From positions 8,343 to 72,342 of the forward strand of contig CAYQDR010000006.1 in assembly GCA_964416315.1 (NCBI GenBank): a stretch of DNA of 64,000 nucleotides. The letters run 5' to 3'. A program made the position numbers and the translations under genes. Below the pieces are notes generated by a model. It did no database searches and was not told the origin of the DNA. It saw only the letters and a list, made by a program, of their open reading frames with translations. Below, one piece after another: positions 33,414-41,826 of the stretch; position 1 is the stretch's first letter; each line of letters starts with the position of its first letter. The DNA is from CAYQDR01 sp964416315 (GTDB lineage Bacteria; Methylomirabilota; Methylomirabilia; Rokubacteriales; DASRDR01).

Positions 33414-34559
33414 TCAGTTTTCCTCGTAGGCCGTCAACAGGTCCTTGAAGTACGGGCTCAGCGGGAACGACAGTCCGTGCTTCCCGAGGGCGTCCGGCGG
33501 CACGTCCTGGAATAGCAGCGCCTTGGCCTTCTCCGAGACGTGCGGCAGGACGTGCTGCCCGTCGATCCCCGGGTACCAGCCGTTCCGCTCCACGATCACC
33601 TTCGCCTGGATCTCCGGGGAGGTGATGAACTCGACGTACTTCTTGGCGACGTCGTAGTTGGCCGCCTTGGAGGGCACGATCAGGTACATCGGCTGGCCGG
33701 GGAAGCCCGGGGAGATCAGCTTCATCCGGATCTTGGGGTCCATCCGGCCCTGGTTCTTCAGGTCGATGAGCATGTCCACCCACACCGGGCCCATCGCGAT
33801 CTCGCCCCGGTTGAGGCGGTCCAGGGTGTCGTTGTTCCCGGTCGTCAGCGTGACCGGCAAGCTCTTGAGCTCCTTGATCGCGGCGGCCCAGCCGGCCTGC
33901 GCGGCCTTGTCGTACGGGCCCTTCGCGTACCGGTCGTACTGGCCGGTCTTCCAGTAGACCCAGCCCGTCGTGAAGGCGACGCCGCTCATCCCGCCCTTGA
34001 TCCCGTTGTAGCCGAACTTCTTCGGGTTGGCCTTGATCCACGCCACCAGCTCCTCGAAGGTGCCGGGCGGGCTCTTGACCATCTCGGGGTTGTACGCGAT
34101 GACGACCTGGCTGTGGAACATCGGCATCACGTACCCCTCGACGTTGAAGCCGAGGGCGTTCTTGCCGTCCGCCGCCGTCATGAGCTTGAAGGTCCCGATC
34201 TCCGGGCCGTACCTGGCCACGAGGCCCTGCTGGACCAGCTCGGGCATCACGATCTGGTGGACGATGGCCACGTCCACGTCCCACTTCGCGACGTTCGCGT
34301 CCTTCTGGCTCTTGAGCTTGTTCACGATCACGCGGCTTCCTGGCTCGCCCGGGCCGCTCCCCACGGCGTTCACCTTGACGCCCGGGTTCCGTTTCTCGAA
34401 CTCCGGCCCGAAGATGGTCCGCTGGAGGTCGTGCATGTTGGTGTCCCCGGCCGTCACCACGTTCAGGGTGACCTGCTGGCCGGCGCCTGGCCCCGCCCAG
34501 GCGAGCAGCATCACCACCAGGAGCCCGACCATCGTCCACGCGGAGAAATGCGTCCTCAT
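33414..34559 (-). CDS. ABC importer substrate-binding protein (second system)
   Basis: 381 aa. Signal peptide MRTHFSAWTMVGLLVVMLLA, cleavage near GAGQQ; then LNVVTAGDTNMHDL and FEKRNPGVKVNAV, type of extracellular solute-binding protein family 1. The frame opens at 34592, but ATG 34559 is preceded by AAGGAGGACCCC, so I use that. First gene of the eight-gene operon that runs to 25283. Ligand unknown. Confidence 0.9.
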   Translation of the reverse strand: MRTHFSAWTMVGLLVVMLLAWAGPGAGQQVTLNVVTAGDTNMHDLQRTIFGPEFEKRNPGVKVNAVGSGPGEPGSRVIVNKLKSQKDANVAKWDVDVAIVHQIVMPELVQQGLVARYGPEIGTFKLMTAADGKNALGFNVEGYVMPMFHSQVVIAYNPEMVKSPPGTFEELVAWIKANPKKFGYNGIKGGMSGVAFTTGWVYWKTGQYDRYAKGPYDKAAQAGWAAAIKELKSLPVTLTTGNNDTLDRLNRGEIAMGPVWVDMLIDLKNQGRMDPKIRMKLISPGFPGQPMYLIVPSKAANYDVAKKYVEFITSPEIQAKVIVERNGWYPGIDGQHVLPHVSEKAKALLFQDVPPDALGKHGLSFPLSPYFKDLLTAYEEN

Positions 34560-34615
34560 GGGGTCCTCCTTGAAGTCAGCGGGAGTGGCCACGACTCGAC
34601 ATTCGGGCGCCCCAC

Positions 34616-34644
34616 ACTCTATGACACCCGGCGGGGGTAATCAA
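34616..34644 (-). promoter_or_regulatory. Promoter of the double ABC-importer operon
   Basis: Reading minus: TTGATT (34644-34639), 17-bp spacer, TAGAGT (34621-34616). The -35 contains the TGA stop of the upstream HAD gene (34643-34641). 57 bp to the first start codon. Confidence 0.75.
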
Positions 34645-35444
34645 GCGGACCCCAGCACGAAGCGCTCGATGACCTCCCGGAAGCCCTCCTCCTCGCTCGT
34701 CCCGCAGACGTGGTCGGCGCGGGCCCGCACGCCCTCGGGCGCGTGCCCCATCGCCACGCCGAGGCCCGCGGCCTCCAGCATCTCCACGTCGTTCCAGCCG
34801 TCGCCGACCGCGATCACCTCGGCGGGCGGGATCCCGAGGGCGTCCAGCATGGCGAGGAGCGCGGTGCCCTTCGTGGTGCCGTGGGGCAGGATCTCGAGAT
34901 ACGTCGGCTCGGACTGGACGGCGTGGACGGGGACGGCGGCCTCGCGGACCGCGCGGCCGAGGGCCTGCACGCGCTCGGGCGCGCCGATGACGAGCATCTT
35001 GTGGGGGTCCTCCCGCAAGAGCGCGTCGAAGGCCGGGACGATCTGGTAGCTCAGCCCGTCGTCCGCCGCGTACCTCTCCGTGAGCGGGTGGGCGCGCTCC
35101 ACGTAGACCCGGTCGTTCAGGAAGAGGTGGATCTGGACCGCCGGGTCCTGCCGGAGCAGTGCCAGCGCGCGCCGGGCCGCCTCCCCCGGCAATCGGCGGT
35201 CGAGCAGGATCCGGCGTGTCGCGAAGTCGAAGACGCGCCCGCCGTTGTAGAGGATGACCGGCGGGTCCGCGCCGAGCGCCCGGACCCAGCGTTCGGCGGA
35301 CGGCCACATCCGCCCGGTGGCCACGCAGACGCGAACGCCGTGCGCTCGGGCCTCGGCGACCGCGCGCCGCACGCCCTCGGTGATCCCCAGGGTACGCGAG
35401 CGCACGGTCCCGTCGAGGTCGGCGACGACCAGGCGATATGGCAC
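34641..35444 (-). CDS. HAD-superfamily hydrolase, Cof/IIB type
   Basis: 267 aa. Seen: motif I VVADLDGTVRS, motif II VCVATGRMW, Lys of motif III in GTTKGTALL, motif IV VIAVGDGWNDVEML. Cof-type cytoplasmic phosphatase of sugar or cofactor phosphates. GTG 35444 gives the normal N-terminus VPYRLVVADLDG; an upstream in-frame GTG at 35477 would add 11 residues. Neither has a good ribosome site. Located between the hopanoid genes and the ABC operon; no evident functional link. Confidence 0.87.
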   Translation of the reverse strand: MPYRLVVADLDGTVRSRTLGITEGVRRAVAEARAHGVRVCVATGRMWPSAERWVRALGADPPVILYNGGRVFDFATRRILLDRRLPGEAARRALALLRQDPAVQIHLFLNDRVYVERAHPLTERYAADDGLSYQIVPAFDALLREDPHKMLVIGAPERVQALGRAVREAAVPVHAVQSEPTYLEILPHGTTKGTALLAMLDALGIPPAEVIAVGDGWNDVEMLEAAGLGVAMGHAPEGVRARADHVCGTSEEEGFREVIERFVLGSA

Positions 35445-35493
35445 GAAAGACGTCCCGCCGGGCGGGACTGCGGGCACCGGCGCCCCGCGGGGC

Positions 35494-36975
35494 TCAGGCC
35501 GTGACGCCGGCGCCCGGGAGCGGCTCCGTCGGCCCGGCCGGCGCCTTCCGCTTCCGCATGAACCGGTAGAACTCGACGGTCTCCCGCAGGCGCCGCCGCA
35601 TGACCGCGGGGTCGCGGAGCATGCCGCCCACCATCGCGACGATCTTCCGCGGCCGGAGGTAGAAGCGGCGGTAGAACTCCTCGACGGAGCCGAAGATCGT
35701 CGTGTGGGAGAGGCCGGGGTAGCTCAGCGCCGCCACCTGGACCCCGTGGCTGTCCACCAGCTCCCCGCTCCGGACCGCGAGCCACCCCGCGCTCTGCGCC
35801 TGGCGGTGGAGCTCGGTCCCGGGGTACGGCGCCGCGAGCGAGACCTGGATCGTGTCCGGCTCGATCTCGCAGGCGAAGCGGATGGTCTCCCGGATCGTCT
35901 CCGGAGTCTCGCCGGGGAGGCCGAGGATGAACGTCCCATGGATCGTGATCCCGAGCGCCTTCGCGTGCTTCGTGAACTCGCGGGCGACGTCGAGCCGCAT
36001 GCCCTTCTTGATGTTGTTGAGGATCGTCTGGTTCCCGGACTCGTACCCGACCAGGAGGAGGCGGAGACCGTTGTCCCGCAGGACCTCGAGCGTCTTTCGG
36101 GGGACGTTCGCCTTGGCGTTGCACGACCACGTGAGCCCGAGTCGCCCGAGCCGCCGCGCGATCGCCTCCGCCCGCGGGAGGTCGTCCGTGAAGGTGTCGT
36201 CGTCGAAGAAGAACTCCCTCGCCTGGGGGAAGTAGGCCCTGGCCCGGGCCATCTCCGCCTCCACGCTCTCGGGACTGCGCACGCGGTACCGGTGCCCGCC
36301 GATCGTCTGGGGCCAGAGGCAGAAGGTGCACTTCGACCGGCAGCCCCGCCCGGTATAGAGCGAGACGTAGGGGTGGAGGAGGTACCCGATGAAGTAGTTC
36401 TCGATCGTGAGGTCGCGCTTGTAGACGTCCACCACGAACGGGAGCGCGTCCATGTCCTCGATCGGCGGGCGCGGGGGCGTGAAGCGGATCCGGCCGTTGT
36501 CCCGGTAGGCGAGCCCGGGCACCTCACGGAGCGGCGTCCCCGCCGCGACCTCGGCGCACGCGTAGTCGAACTCGCCGACCGCGACCCAGTCCACGGCCGG
36601 CGCCGCGGCCAGCGACTCGCGCGGCAGGACGCCGACGTGGGCGCCGACCAGCCCGATCTGGAGCCGCGGGTTCTCCGCCTTCAGGCGCTCGGCCACGCGC
36701 GCGTCGTTCGCGAACGACGGCGTGCTCGTGTGGAGCACGGCCAGGTCGTACTCCCGGGCCAGGGGCGCCACCCCGGCGACGCCGAGGCCCTCGGGCGGCG
36801 CGTCCACGAGCCGGCTCCCCGGCACGAGAGCGGCCGGCTGGGCCAGCCACGTCGGGTACCAGAACGAGCGGATCTCGCGACGCGCCTGGTAGCGCGAGCC
36901 CGCGCCGCCGTCGAACCCCTCGAACGACGGCGGGTGCAGGAACAGCGTCCGCAGCGCGGCCGTGTCGGGGTTCAC
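35494..36975 (-). CDS. hpnJ: Hopanoid-associated B12-binding-domain radical SAM protein
   Basis: 493 aa. N-terminal cobalamin-binding-like domain with the HpnJ-typical RTLFLHPPSFEGFDGGAGSR and YPTWLAQPAALVPGSRL, then a radical SAM domain with GRGCRSKCTFCLWPQ (CxxxCxxC cluster), YESGNQTILNNIKKG and GTFILGLPGETPETI. HpnJ is linked to side-chain modification of extended hopanoids (cyclitol ether formation has been proposed in the family). GTG 36975 overlaps the hpnL stop as GTGA. No squalene-hopene cyclase is in this window. Confidence 0.88.
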   Translation of the reverse strand: MNPDTAALRTLFLHPPSFEGFDGGAGSRYQARREIRSFWYPTWLAQPAALVPGSRLVDAPPEGLGVAGVAPLAREYDLAVLHTSTPSFANDARVAERLKAENPRLQIGLVGAHVGVLPRESLAAAPAVDWVAVGEFDYACAEVAAGTPLREVPGLAYRDNGRIRFTPPRPPIEDMDALPFVVDVYKRDLTIENYFIGYLLHPYVSLYTGRGCRSKCTFCLWPQTIGGHRYRVRSPESVEAEMARARAYFPQAREFFFDDDTFTDDLPRAEAIARRLGRLGLTWSCNAKANVPRKTLEVLRDNGLRLLLVGYESGNQTILNNIKKGMRLDVAREFTKHAKALGITIHGTFILGLPGETPETIRETIRFACEIEPDTIQVSLAAPYPGTELHRQAQSAGWLAVRSGELVDSHGVQVAALSYPGLSHTTIFGSVEEFYRRFYLRPRKIVAMVGGMLRDPAVMRRRLRETVEFYRFMRKRKAPAGPTEPLPGAGVTA

Positions 36976-37988
36976 CGGCGCCACTCCGCGGGGGGCGCGA
37001 CGGCGGCGTGGAGCGCCGGTCCCCGGCGAGCCGAGAGGCACCCGAGCGCCACCATCCCGAGCCCCGCGTAGGTGAGCTCGCGGATGCGACGGACCACCCC
37101 GACCGTGAGCCCGCGCGCCGGGTTGAGCCCGAGGGCAGCGAAGAGGACGACCTTCCCGCCCTCCTGCGTCCCGAGCTTGGCGGGGACGAAGAAGAGCACC
37201 CCGTCGATGAAGGCGGAGCCCGTCTCCACGGCCAGGGCCGTCTGCCAGTCCACCGGCCCCCCGAGCCACGTCAGGATCAGGTAGATCTCGGCCGCGCCCA
37301 CGGTCCAGCCCCCGAGGAAGCACGCGAGCGACCCGGTGAGGCGCCACCCGCCGAGCCGGCCGAGAGCGGCGTCGAGATCCTGGCCCGGCCCCGCCCACGA
37401 TCCCGGCAGCCAGTGCCGGAGGCCGATCCCGCGCACGACGGTCGTGAACGTCCGCCAGATGCCCCGGCTCAAGAGCCACGCGAACGCGACCGACACGCCC
37501 GTCGCGACGCTGCCGGCCAGGACCCACGTGACCCACGGCGCGGTGTGGGTCAGCCGGGGGAGCACGAGCGCGAGCCCCAGGAGGACGAAGACCGCCTGGG
37601 CCACCGTCTGGCCGATCTTCGCGACACTCACCGACGCCCAACGGACGCCGAGCGGCATCCCGCCGCCGAGGAGGCGGATGCGGAGGAGCTCGCCGCCCAC
37701 CGACCCCGAGGGCGTCAGATAGTTCACGCCGTCGCCGGCGAGACGGACGGCGAACAGCCGCCCCGGTCGGATCGTCCGCTCGCCCGCCGGGAAGGCCAGC
37801 AGCCAGCCCGACGTGTTGCAGGTGACCGCGAGGCTCTCCACCGTGAGGATCAGCAGAAGCCCCCAGCCCAGGACCCCAAGATCCCGCACCAGGGTCTCGA
37901 CGCCCACGTGCCAGACGATGCCCGTGAGGAGCCCGAGCCCCAGGCCCAGGCACGCCAGCTCGATCCAGCGCGCCCTGACCCAGCTCAC
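36972..37988 (-). CDS. hpnL: Hopanoid-associated integral membrane protein (LPG-synthase/UPF0104 type)
   Basis: 338 aa, about eight hydrophobic segments, with the family features TPSGSVGGELLRIRLL, KIGQTVAQAVFVLLG and VPAKLGTQEGGKVVLFAALG. HpnL-type proteins resemble lysylphosphatidylglycerol flippase domains and are encoded next to hopanoid genes; they may move a modified lipid across the membrane. GTG 37988 overlaps the upstream stop (GTGA). The long open frame to 38093 is an extension in the preceding gene. Confidence 0.82.
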   Translation of the reverse strand: MSWVRARWIELACLGLGLGLLTGIVWHVGVETLVRDLGVLGWGLLLILTVESLAVTCNTSGWLLAFPAGERTIRPGRLFAVRLAGDGVNYLTPSGSVGGELLRIRLLGGGMPLGVRWASVSVAKIGQTVAQAVFVLLGLALVLPRLTHTAPWVTWVLAGSVATGVSVAFAWLLSRGIWRTFTTVVRGIGLRHWLPGSWAGPGQDLDAALGRLGGWRLTGSLACFLGGWTVGAAEIYLILTWLGGPVDWQTALAVETGSAFIDGVLFFVPAKLGTQEGGKVVLFAALGLNPARGLTVGVVRRIRELTYAGLGMVALGCLSARRGPALHAAVAPPAEWRR

Positions 37989-39160
37989 GGCGAGACCATC
38001 GACCCGCGCGGCGCCACGCGCCGGTATCCCCGGTAGACGAGCAGCCCGGCGACGAAAGCCCACGAGCCGACGGCCGCCGCATAGAGGAACCACTCGAGGT
38101 GACCCAAGAGCGCGAGGACGAGGAGGAGGTAGGTGTAGTCGCGGCTCGCGACTTTCTCGACGACGACGGCGGCGGGCGCCCCGCGGAGGCTCTCCGCATC
38201 ACCGCTCCAGTGGAGGTCCCCGCCCCGCTGGAGCGCCGGGCGGACGAAGAGCGCGTGCATCGTCGCCATGGCCGTCGCCACGCCGAGGACGAGCCCGACG
38301 ACCGCCCAGACCCCCACCGCGGGGAGTCCCTCCCGTGTGAGCCCGATCCCGAGACCGGCGAACGTCGCCGTGTGGACGACGTAGTCGCCGATCACGTCGA
38401 GGCGGGCGCCCGCCGGGCTTTCCTCGAACCGGGCGCGCGCGACCTCCCCGTCCACGCAGTCGAGGACGATCGAGCCGACGAGCGCGAGGAGCCCGGCCAC
38501 GCGCAACGGGTAGGACACCGTGGCGAGCCCCGCCGCCCCGAGGAGCCCGACGAGGACGCTCGCGAGCGTGATCTGGCTCGGCGTGACGGGCCGGGCGAGA
38601 AGGAGCCGCGTCAGGGGGCGCGCCAGCCGGCGGTCGATCAGGGTCGCGAAGAAGCTGTCGGTGCCCGCCGTCCGGCGAGCCAGGTGGTCGAGGAGCCCGC
38701 GCTCGAGGGCCCCTCGCGGGTGGGCCACGTCGAGGGGCACGAAGAGGCCGTCGCCGCGCGACGGCTCGGTCGCCCCCGCGCTCCGCAACGCCTCGGCGAG
38801 CCCCACGCCGGCGTCGAGGTCTGCGAGGAGCCGCGGTAATGCGCTCCCGGGGCATCGCGGGGCGCGGGCCGCGCCCTCGGCATCGACGAGGACGTCGCCC
38901 GCGATCACGAGCACGAGGTCGAGGCCGACCAGCCCGGCGGTGTCGCCCGGGCCCGTGAGCCAGCGGAGGCCGCGGGCATCCCGCCGCCGCTCGAGCGCCG
39001 CGCGGAGTCGCGACACGTGGGCCCCGGCCAGGACCGTCACCTCCGCGACGCCCGCGGCCCGAAGCGCCAGGATCCCGCGGACGGCGAGCGGCACCCCGCC
39101 GACCACCTCGAGCGCTCCCGGCATCGTGGCGACGACGAGGGCTCCCCTGGCCAATGCCAT
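37985..39160 (-). CDS. CDP-alcohol phosphatidyltransferase with N-terminal nucleotidyltransferase-like domain
   Basis: 391 aa. C-terminal half has the CDP-OH-P motif in full: DCVDGEVARA...G...D...D, among several membrane helices. The N-terminal about 180 residues look like a sugar-nucleotidyltransferase fold, but the glycine-rich GxGTR-type loop is not recognisable, so it may be inactive. Architecture recalls bifunctional inositol-phosphate cytidylyltransferase/phosphotransferases. ATG 39160 after AAAGGA. First gene of the hpn group, so it may make a phospho-head-group lipid linked with hopanoid modification. Confidence 0.85.
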   Translation of the reverse strand: MALARGALVVATMPGALEVVGGVPLAVRGILALRAAGVAEVTVLAGAHVSRLRAALERRRDARGLRWLTGPGDTAGLVGLDLVLVIAGDVLVDAEGAARAPRCPGSALPRLLADLDAGVGLAEALRSAGATEPSRGDGLFVPLDVAHPRGALERGLLDHLARRTAGTDSFFATLIDRRLARPLTRLLLARPVTPSQITLASVLVGLLGAAGLATVSYPLRVAGLLALVGSIVLDCVDGEVARARFEESPAGARLDVIGDYVVHTATFAGLGIGLTREGLPAVGVWAVVGLVLGVATAMATMHALFVRPALQRGGDLHWSGDAESLRGAPAAVVVEKVASRDYTYLLLVLALLGHLEWFLYAAAVGSWAFVAGLLVYRGYRRVAPRGSMVSP

Positions 39161-39214
39161 GAATCAGTCCTTTCCCGACGGCCGGTTACGGCCAGCCGCC
39201 CGAAACATGCAGGC

Positions 39215-39243
39215 AGGGTACCAGACCCGAGGGGCTCTGTCAC
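39215..39243 (-). promoter_or_regulatory. Candidate promoter of the hpn operon
   Basis: Reading minus: GTGACA (39243-39238), 17-bp spacer, TACCCT (39220-39215); 55 bp to the first ATG. Confidence 0.45.
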
Positions 39244-39712
39244 GCCGCGCGAGAGGGGGACCGTCCGGCGCAGACCCAGCCGGTCGAGTGCGCTATCTCG
39301 TGCCGGTCACCTCCCGCGTTGGGTTGCGCGAGCGTCCCTGGCGGGCACCACGAAGCCCCGAACGCCGTGGGGAAAGGCTGGGGAAAAAGCGGGCTCTCCG
39401 GAAATCGTGTGGGTTCGACGAGCTGGACTGGCCGACGCTCCACTCGCTGCAGCCCCCGGAGGCCCGAAGGAGGCCGGCGCGGTCCGCTCAGGGCCCCCGG
39501 CCGCATTTTTCGCTTGACAGGATTTTGCATGGGGGGTGTGACCGCGGTCGCGGTGTCGACTGCCAGGCCCGGCCAGCGGCGCGCCTCGGTCCGGTGCGCC
39601 GTGCGTGGCCCGCGCCGACCCGAAAACGATTCCCGCCCTCCCGATCTCCCGTCCTGGGGCCTCCCCGGGCGCCCGAGACTCGCATGGTAGAGTCCGCGCA
39701 AGGAGGTCGCGC
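39244..39712. other. 469-bp gene-free stretch
   Basis: No convincing coding frame on either strand. Contains a TTGACA at 39514-39519 without a good -10, and TAGAGT at 39688-39693, a possible -10 of the HNH gene without a good -35. I see no repeat or RNA gene I can name. Confidence 0.4.
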
Positions 39713-41071
39713 ATGCACCAGACCACGACTCCCCCGCCATCCCCCGCCCCGGCGGACCTCGACCGGCTCGGCGACGAGATCGCCGCGCTCGCGGCCCACC
39801 TCGACGCCGCCACCGCGCGGCTGCTGACCCTGCTCCGCGAGTTTGACGCCCGGGGCGGCTGGGCCCAACAGGGCTGCCGCTCCTGCGCCGAGTGGCTCAG
39901 CTGGCGGGCCGGGCTCGACCCCGGGGCGGCGCGGGAGCGGGTGCGGGTGGCCCGGGCGCTGGGCGCCCTGCCGGAGCTCGCCGGGGCCCTGGCCCGGGGG
40001 GAGCTGTCCTACTCGAAGGTCCGCGCCCTGACGCGGGTGGCCACCCCGGAGACGGAAGCGCGCCTCCTGGCCGTGGGGCGGGCGGCGACGGCGGCGCACG
40101 TGGAGCGCATCGTGCGGGCGTGGCGGCGGGTGGACCGGCTGGCGGAGGCGCAAGAGGCCCAGGCGCGCCACGCGCGGCGGTCGCTCCAGGTGTATCCAGA
40201 CGCAGACGGGATGGTGGTCGTGCGGGGACGGCTGGAGCCCGAGGTCGGGGCACTGCTCGTGCGCGCGCTCGAGGCGGGGCGCGAGGCCCTGTACCAGCAG
40301 CGGCGAGCCACGGCGGTACCGGACCAGCCCGAGGCGGACCCGCCGACCCCCGGCCAGCAGCAGGCCGACGCCCTCGCGCTGGTGGCGCAGACGGCGCTTC
40401 AGCACGGCCTCGACCCCGGCCCGGGGTGCGAGCGGTACCAGGTGGTCGTCCACGTAGACGCCGCGGCGCTGGCCGACCCGGCCCAGCCGGGCCCGGCCGC
40501 GCTCGAGGACGGCGTCGGCGTTTCCCCGGAAACGGTCCGCCGCCTGGCCTGTGACGCGACCCGGGTCGTCCTGCGCCACGCGGGAGACGGGGAGGTCCTC
40601 GACGTCGGGCGGCGGACGCGGGCGATCCCGCCGGCGCTCCGCCGGGCCCTCCAGGCCCGGGACCGAGGGTGCCGCTTCCCGGGCTGTGGGGTCCGCCACG
40701 CGCAGGGCCACCACATCCATCACTGGGCCAACGGCGGCCCGACCCGGCTCGAGAACCTCGCACTCCTCTGCCGGCGCCATCACCGGGCGGTCCACGAGGA
40801 GGGCTACCAGGTCGAACGCGGCGCTGACGGCACCCTCCGCTTCAGCCGGCCGGACGGGCGGCCGATTCCCGAGGTGCCGCGGGCGCCGGCGGTGCCGCGC
40901 GACCCGACCGGCGCGCTGGTCGCGGCCCATCGGGCGCACGGCCTGGTGATCGACGCGCGGACGGGGTGCCCGAGCTGGCTCGGCGAGCGCCTCGACCTGG
41001 ACTGGGCGATCGGGGTCCTGCATCCCGCCGCCCAAGCGATCGCGTTCCGACCCGCCGGCCGCTCGCCCTGA
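39713..41071 (+). CDS. HNH endonuclease with DUF222 domain (13E12-like)
   Basis: 452 aa. N-terminal DUF222 helical domain (LLREFDARGGWAQQGCRS, then WLSWRAGLDPGAARERVRVA, ELSYSKVRALTRVA), a spacer, and a C-terminal HNH nuclease: CRFPGCGVRHAQGHHIHHW and NLALLCRRHHRAVHEEG, with both CxxC-like and His ligands kept. ATG 39713 behind AAGGAGG; the frame opens at 39605. The family is common in mobile DNA and defence regions; biological role not established. It borders the restriction-modification island. Confidence 0.85.
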   Translation: MHQTTTPPPSPAPADLDRLGDEIAALAAHLDAATARLLTLLREFDARGGWAQQGCRSCAEWLSWRAGLDPGAARERVRVARALGALPELAGALARGELSYSKVRALTRVATPETEARLLAVGRAATAAHVERIVRAWRRVDRLAEAQEAQARHARRSLQVYPDADGMVVVRGRLEPEVGALLVRALEAGREALYQQRRATAVPDQPEADPPTPGQQQADALALVAQTALQHGLDPGPGCERYQVVVHVDAAALADPAQPGPAALEDGVGVSPETVRRLACDATRVVLRHAGDGEVLDVGRRTRAIPPALRRALQARDRGCRFPGCGVRHAQGHHIHHWANGGPTRLENLALLCRRHHRAVHEEGYQVERGADGTLRFSRPDGRPIPEVPRAPAVPRDPTGALVAAHRAHGLVIDARTGCPSWLGERLDLDWAIGVLHPAAQAIAFRPAGRSP

Positions 41072-41225
41072 GCACCCCGTCTCGGGGACCGCGTCGAGGG
41101 GTTCTCCCCGGCGATGGCCCCTGCCCTGGATGGCGCGTCAGCCGAACGCTTGTCCGGGAGCGCTCGAGGTTCCACCCAGCTCCGACCCTCGCCTCGGCGG
41201 GTCGGAGCAGAACTCGAGTTGCTGC

Positions 41226-41525
41226 TTATCCCACACGATTCCCAGAAGGGCGAAAAAGCGAGGAGACCGATCCACTCCCAGCATCAGGCCCCCTCTGATC
41301 ATAGATCGTTCCAGACCTCATGTTCCAGAAGTCCAGCGAGGGCTCGGAGAGGTTGCGCCGTCCCCGGCCCCCCAGGATGAACCCCTCCAGCTCGTCCTCA
41401 TGGAGCCGCGCCACGACCGCGAACGGCTTCCCGCGCTTGGTCAACACGACCCGCTCGCCCCGCCCGACGGCCTCCAGAACCTCGCCGGTCCGGTTCCTCA
41501 GCTCGCGGACCCCGACGAACTTCAT
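41226..41525 (-). CDS. Phd/YefM-family antitoxin, orphan
   Basis: 99 aa. N-terminus MKFVGVRELRNRTGEVLEAV and ERVVLTKRGKPFAVVARL are the Phd/YefM DNA-binding dimer fold. Relatives usually end soon after a segment like PSLDFW..YD; here about 13 further residues (from GPDAGSG) follow with no family likeness and no toxin gene is downstream, so the 3' end is probably rearranged and the toxin lost. Divergent from the restriction operon, with a palindrome at its promoter. Confidence 0.75.
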   Translation of the reverse strand: MKFVGVRELRNRTGEVLEAVGRGERVVLTKRGKPFAVVARLHEDELEGFILGGRGRRNLSEPSLDFWNMRSGTIYDQRGPDAGSGSVSSLFRPSGNRVG

Positions 41526-41533
41526 CGCGTGCC

Positions 41534-41567
41534 CCCCATGTGGCTCCGATTGTATGCGCACATGGGG
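41534..41567 (-). promoter_or_regulatory. Palindromic operator and -10 box of the Phd-like gene
   Basis: Inverted repeat CCCCATGTG (41534-41542) and CACATGGGG (41559-41567) brackets the minus-strand -10 TACAAT (41554-41549). Good candidate for antitoxin binding; it also lies upstream of the divergent res operon. Confidence 0.65.
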
Positions 41568-41826
41568 CGCGCAGCCAGCTCCCGGCGGCCCGTCGGAGCC
41601 CGGCTGCCACCGGTCAGCCCGGCGTTCGGGAACCAGAGCCCCTCCACGACGCGATGACGAGTGCCCCTTCACTGCCCTCGTGCGTCTCCTTGCTCGGCCT
41701 AGGCCCCGGTCGGGGTCACGGGGAGACAGACTTCCGGAGGTCGCCGGAAGGGACCGGTGGCTGACCAACGCGGATTGCACTAAGTTGACCACGGCTTCCC
41801 GCGATTCGGGTAGAATTCTCGACAAG
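41568..41826 (+). promoter_or_regulatory. Leader region upstream of res
   Basis: No gene seen. A perfect hairpin CTTCCGG-AGGTCG-CCGGAAG (41729-41748 region) and, close to the ATG, TTGACC (41785-41790) with TAGAAT (41811-41816) at an over-long 20-bp spacing. The -10 is 11 bases before the start codon, so res would have a very short 5' leader. Confidence 0.4.

Noticed and set aside
35494..38202. A 902-codon minus-strand frame suggesting an HpnL-HpnJ fusion
   Set aside because: HpnL is encoded in a different frame; the true hpnJ start is GTG 36975 overlapping the hpnL stop.
39713..41071. IscB/HEARO-type RNA-guided HNH nuclease
   Set aside because: The protein is DUF222-HNH, with no RuvC motifs, and I saw no HEARO-like structured RNA in the upstream gap.
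41320..41826. 170-codon N-terminal extension of Res
   Set aside because: It lies over the Phd gene and its operator, has Arg/Pro-rich antisense composition, and family sequence begins at ATG 41827.
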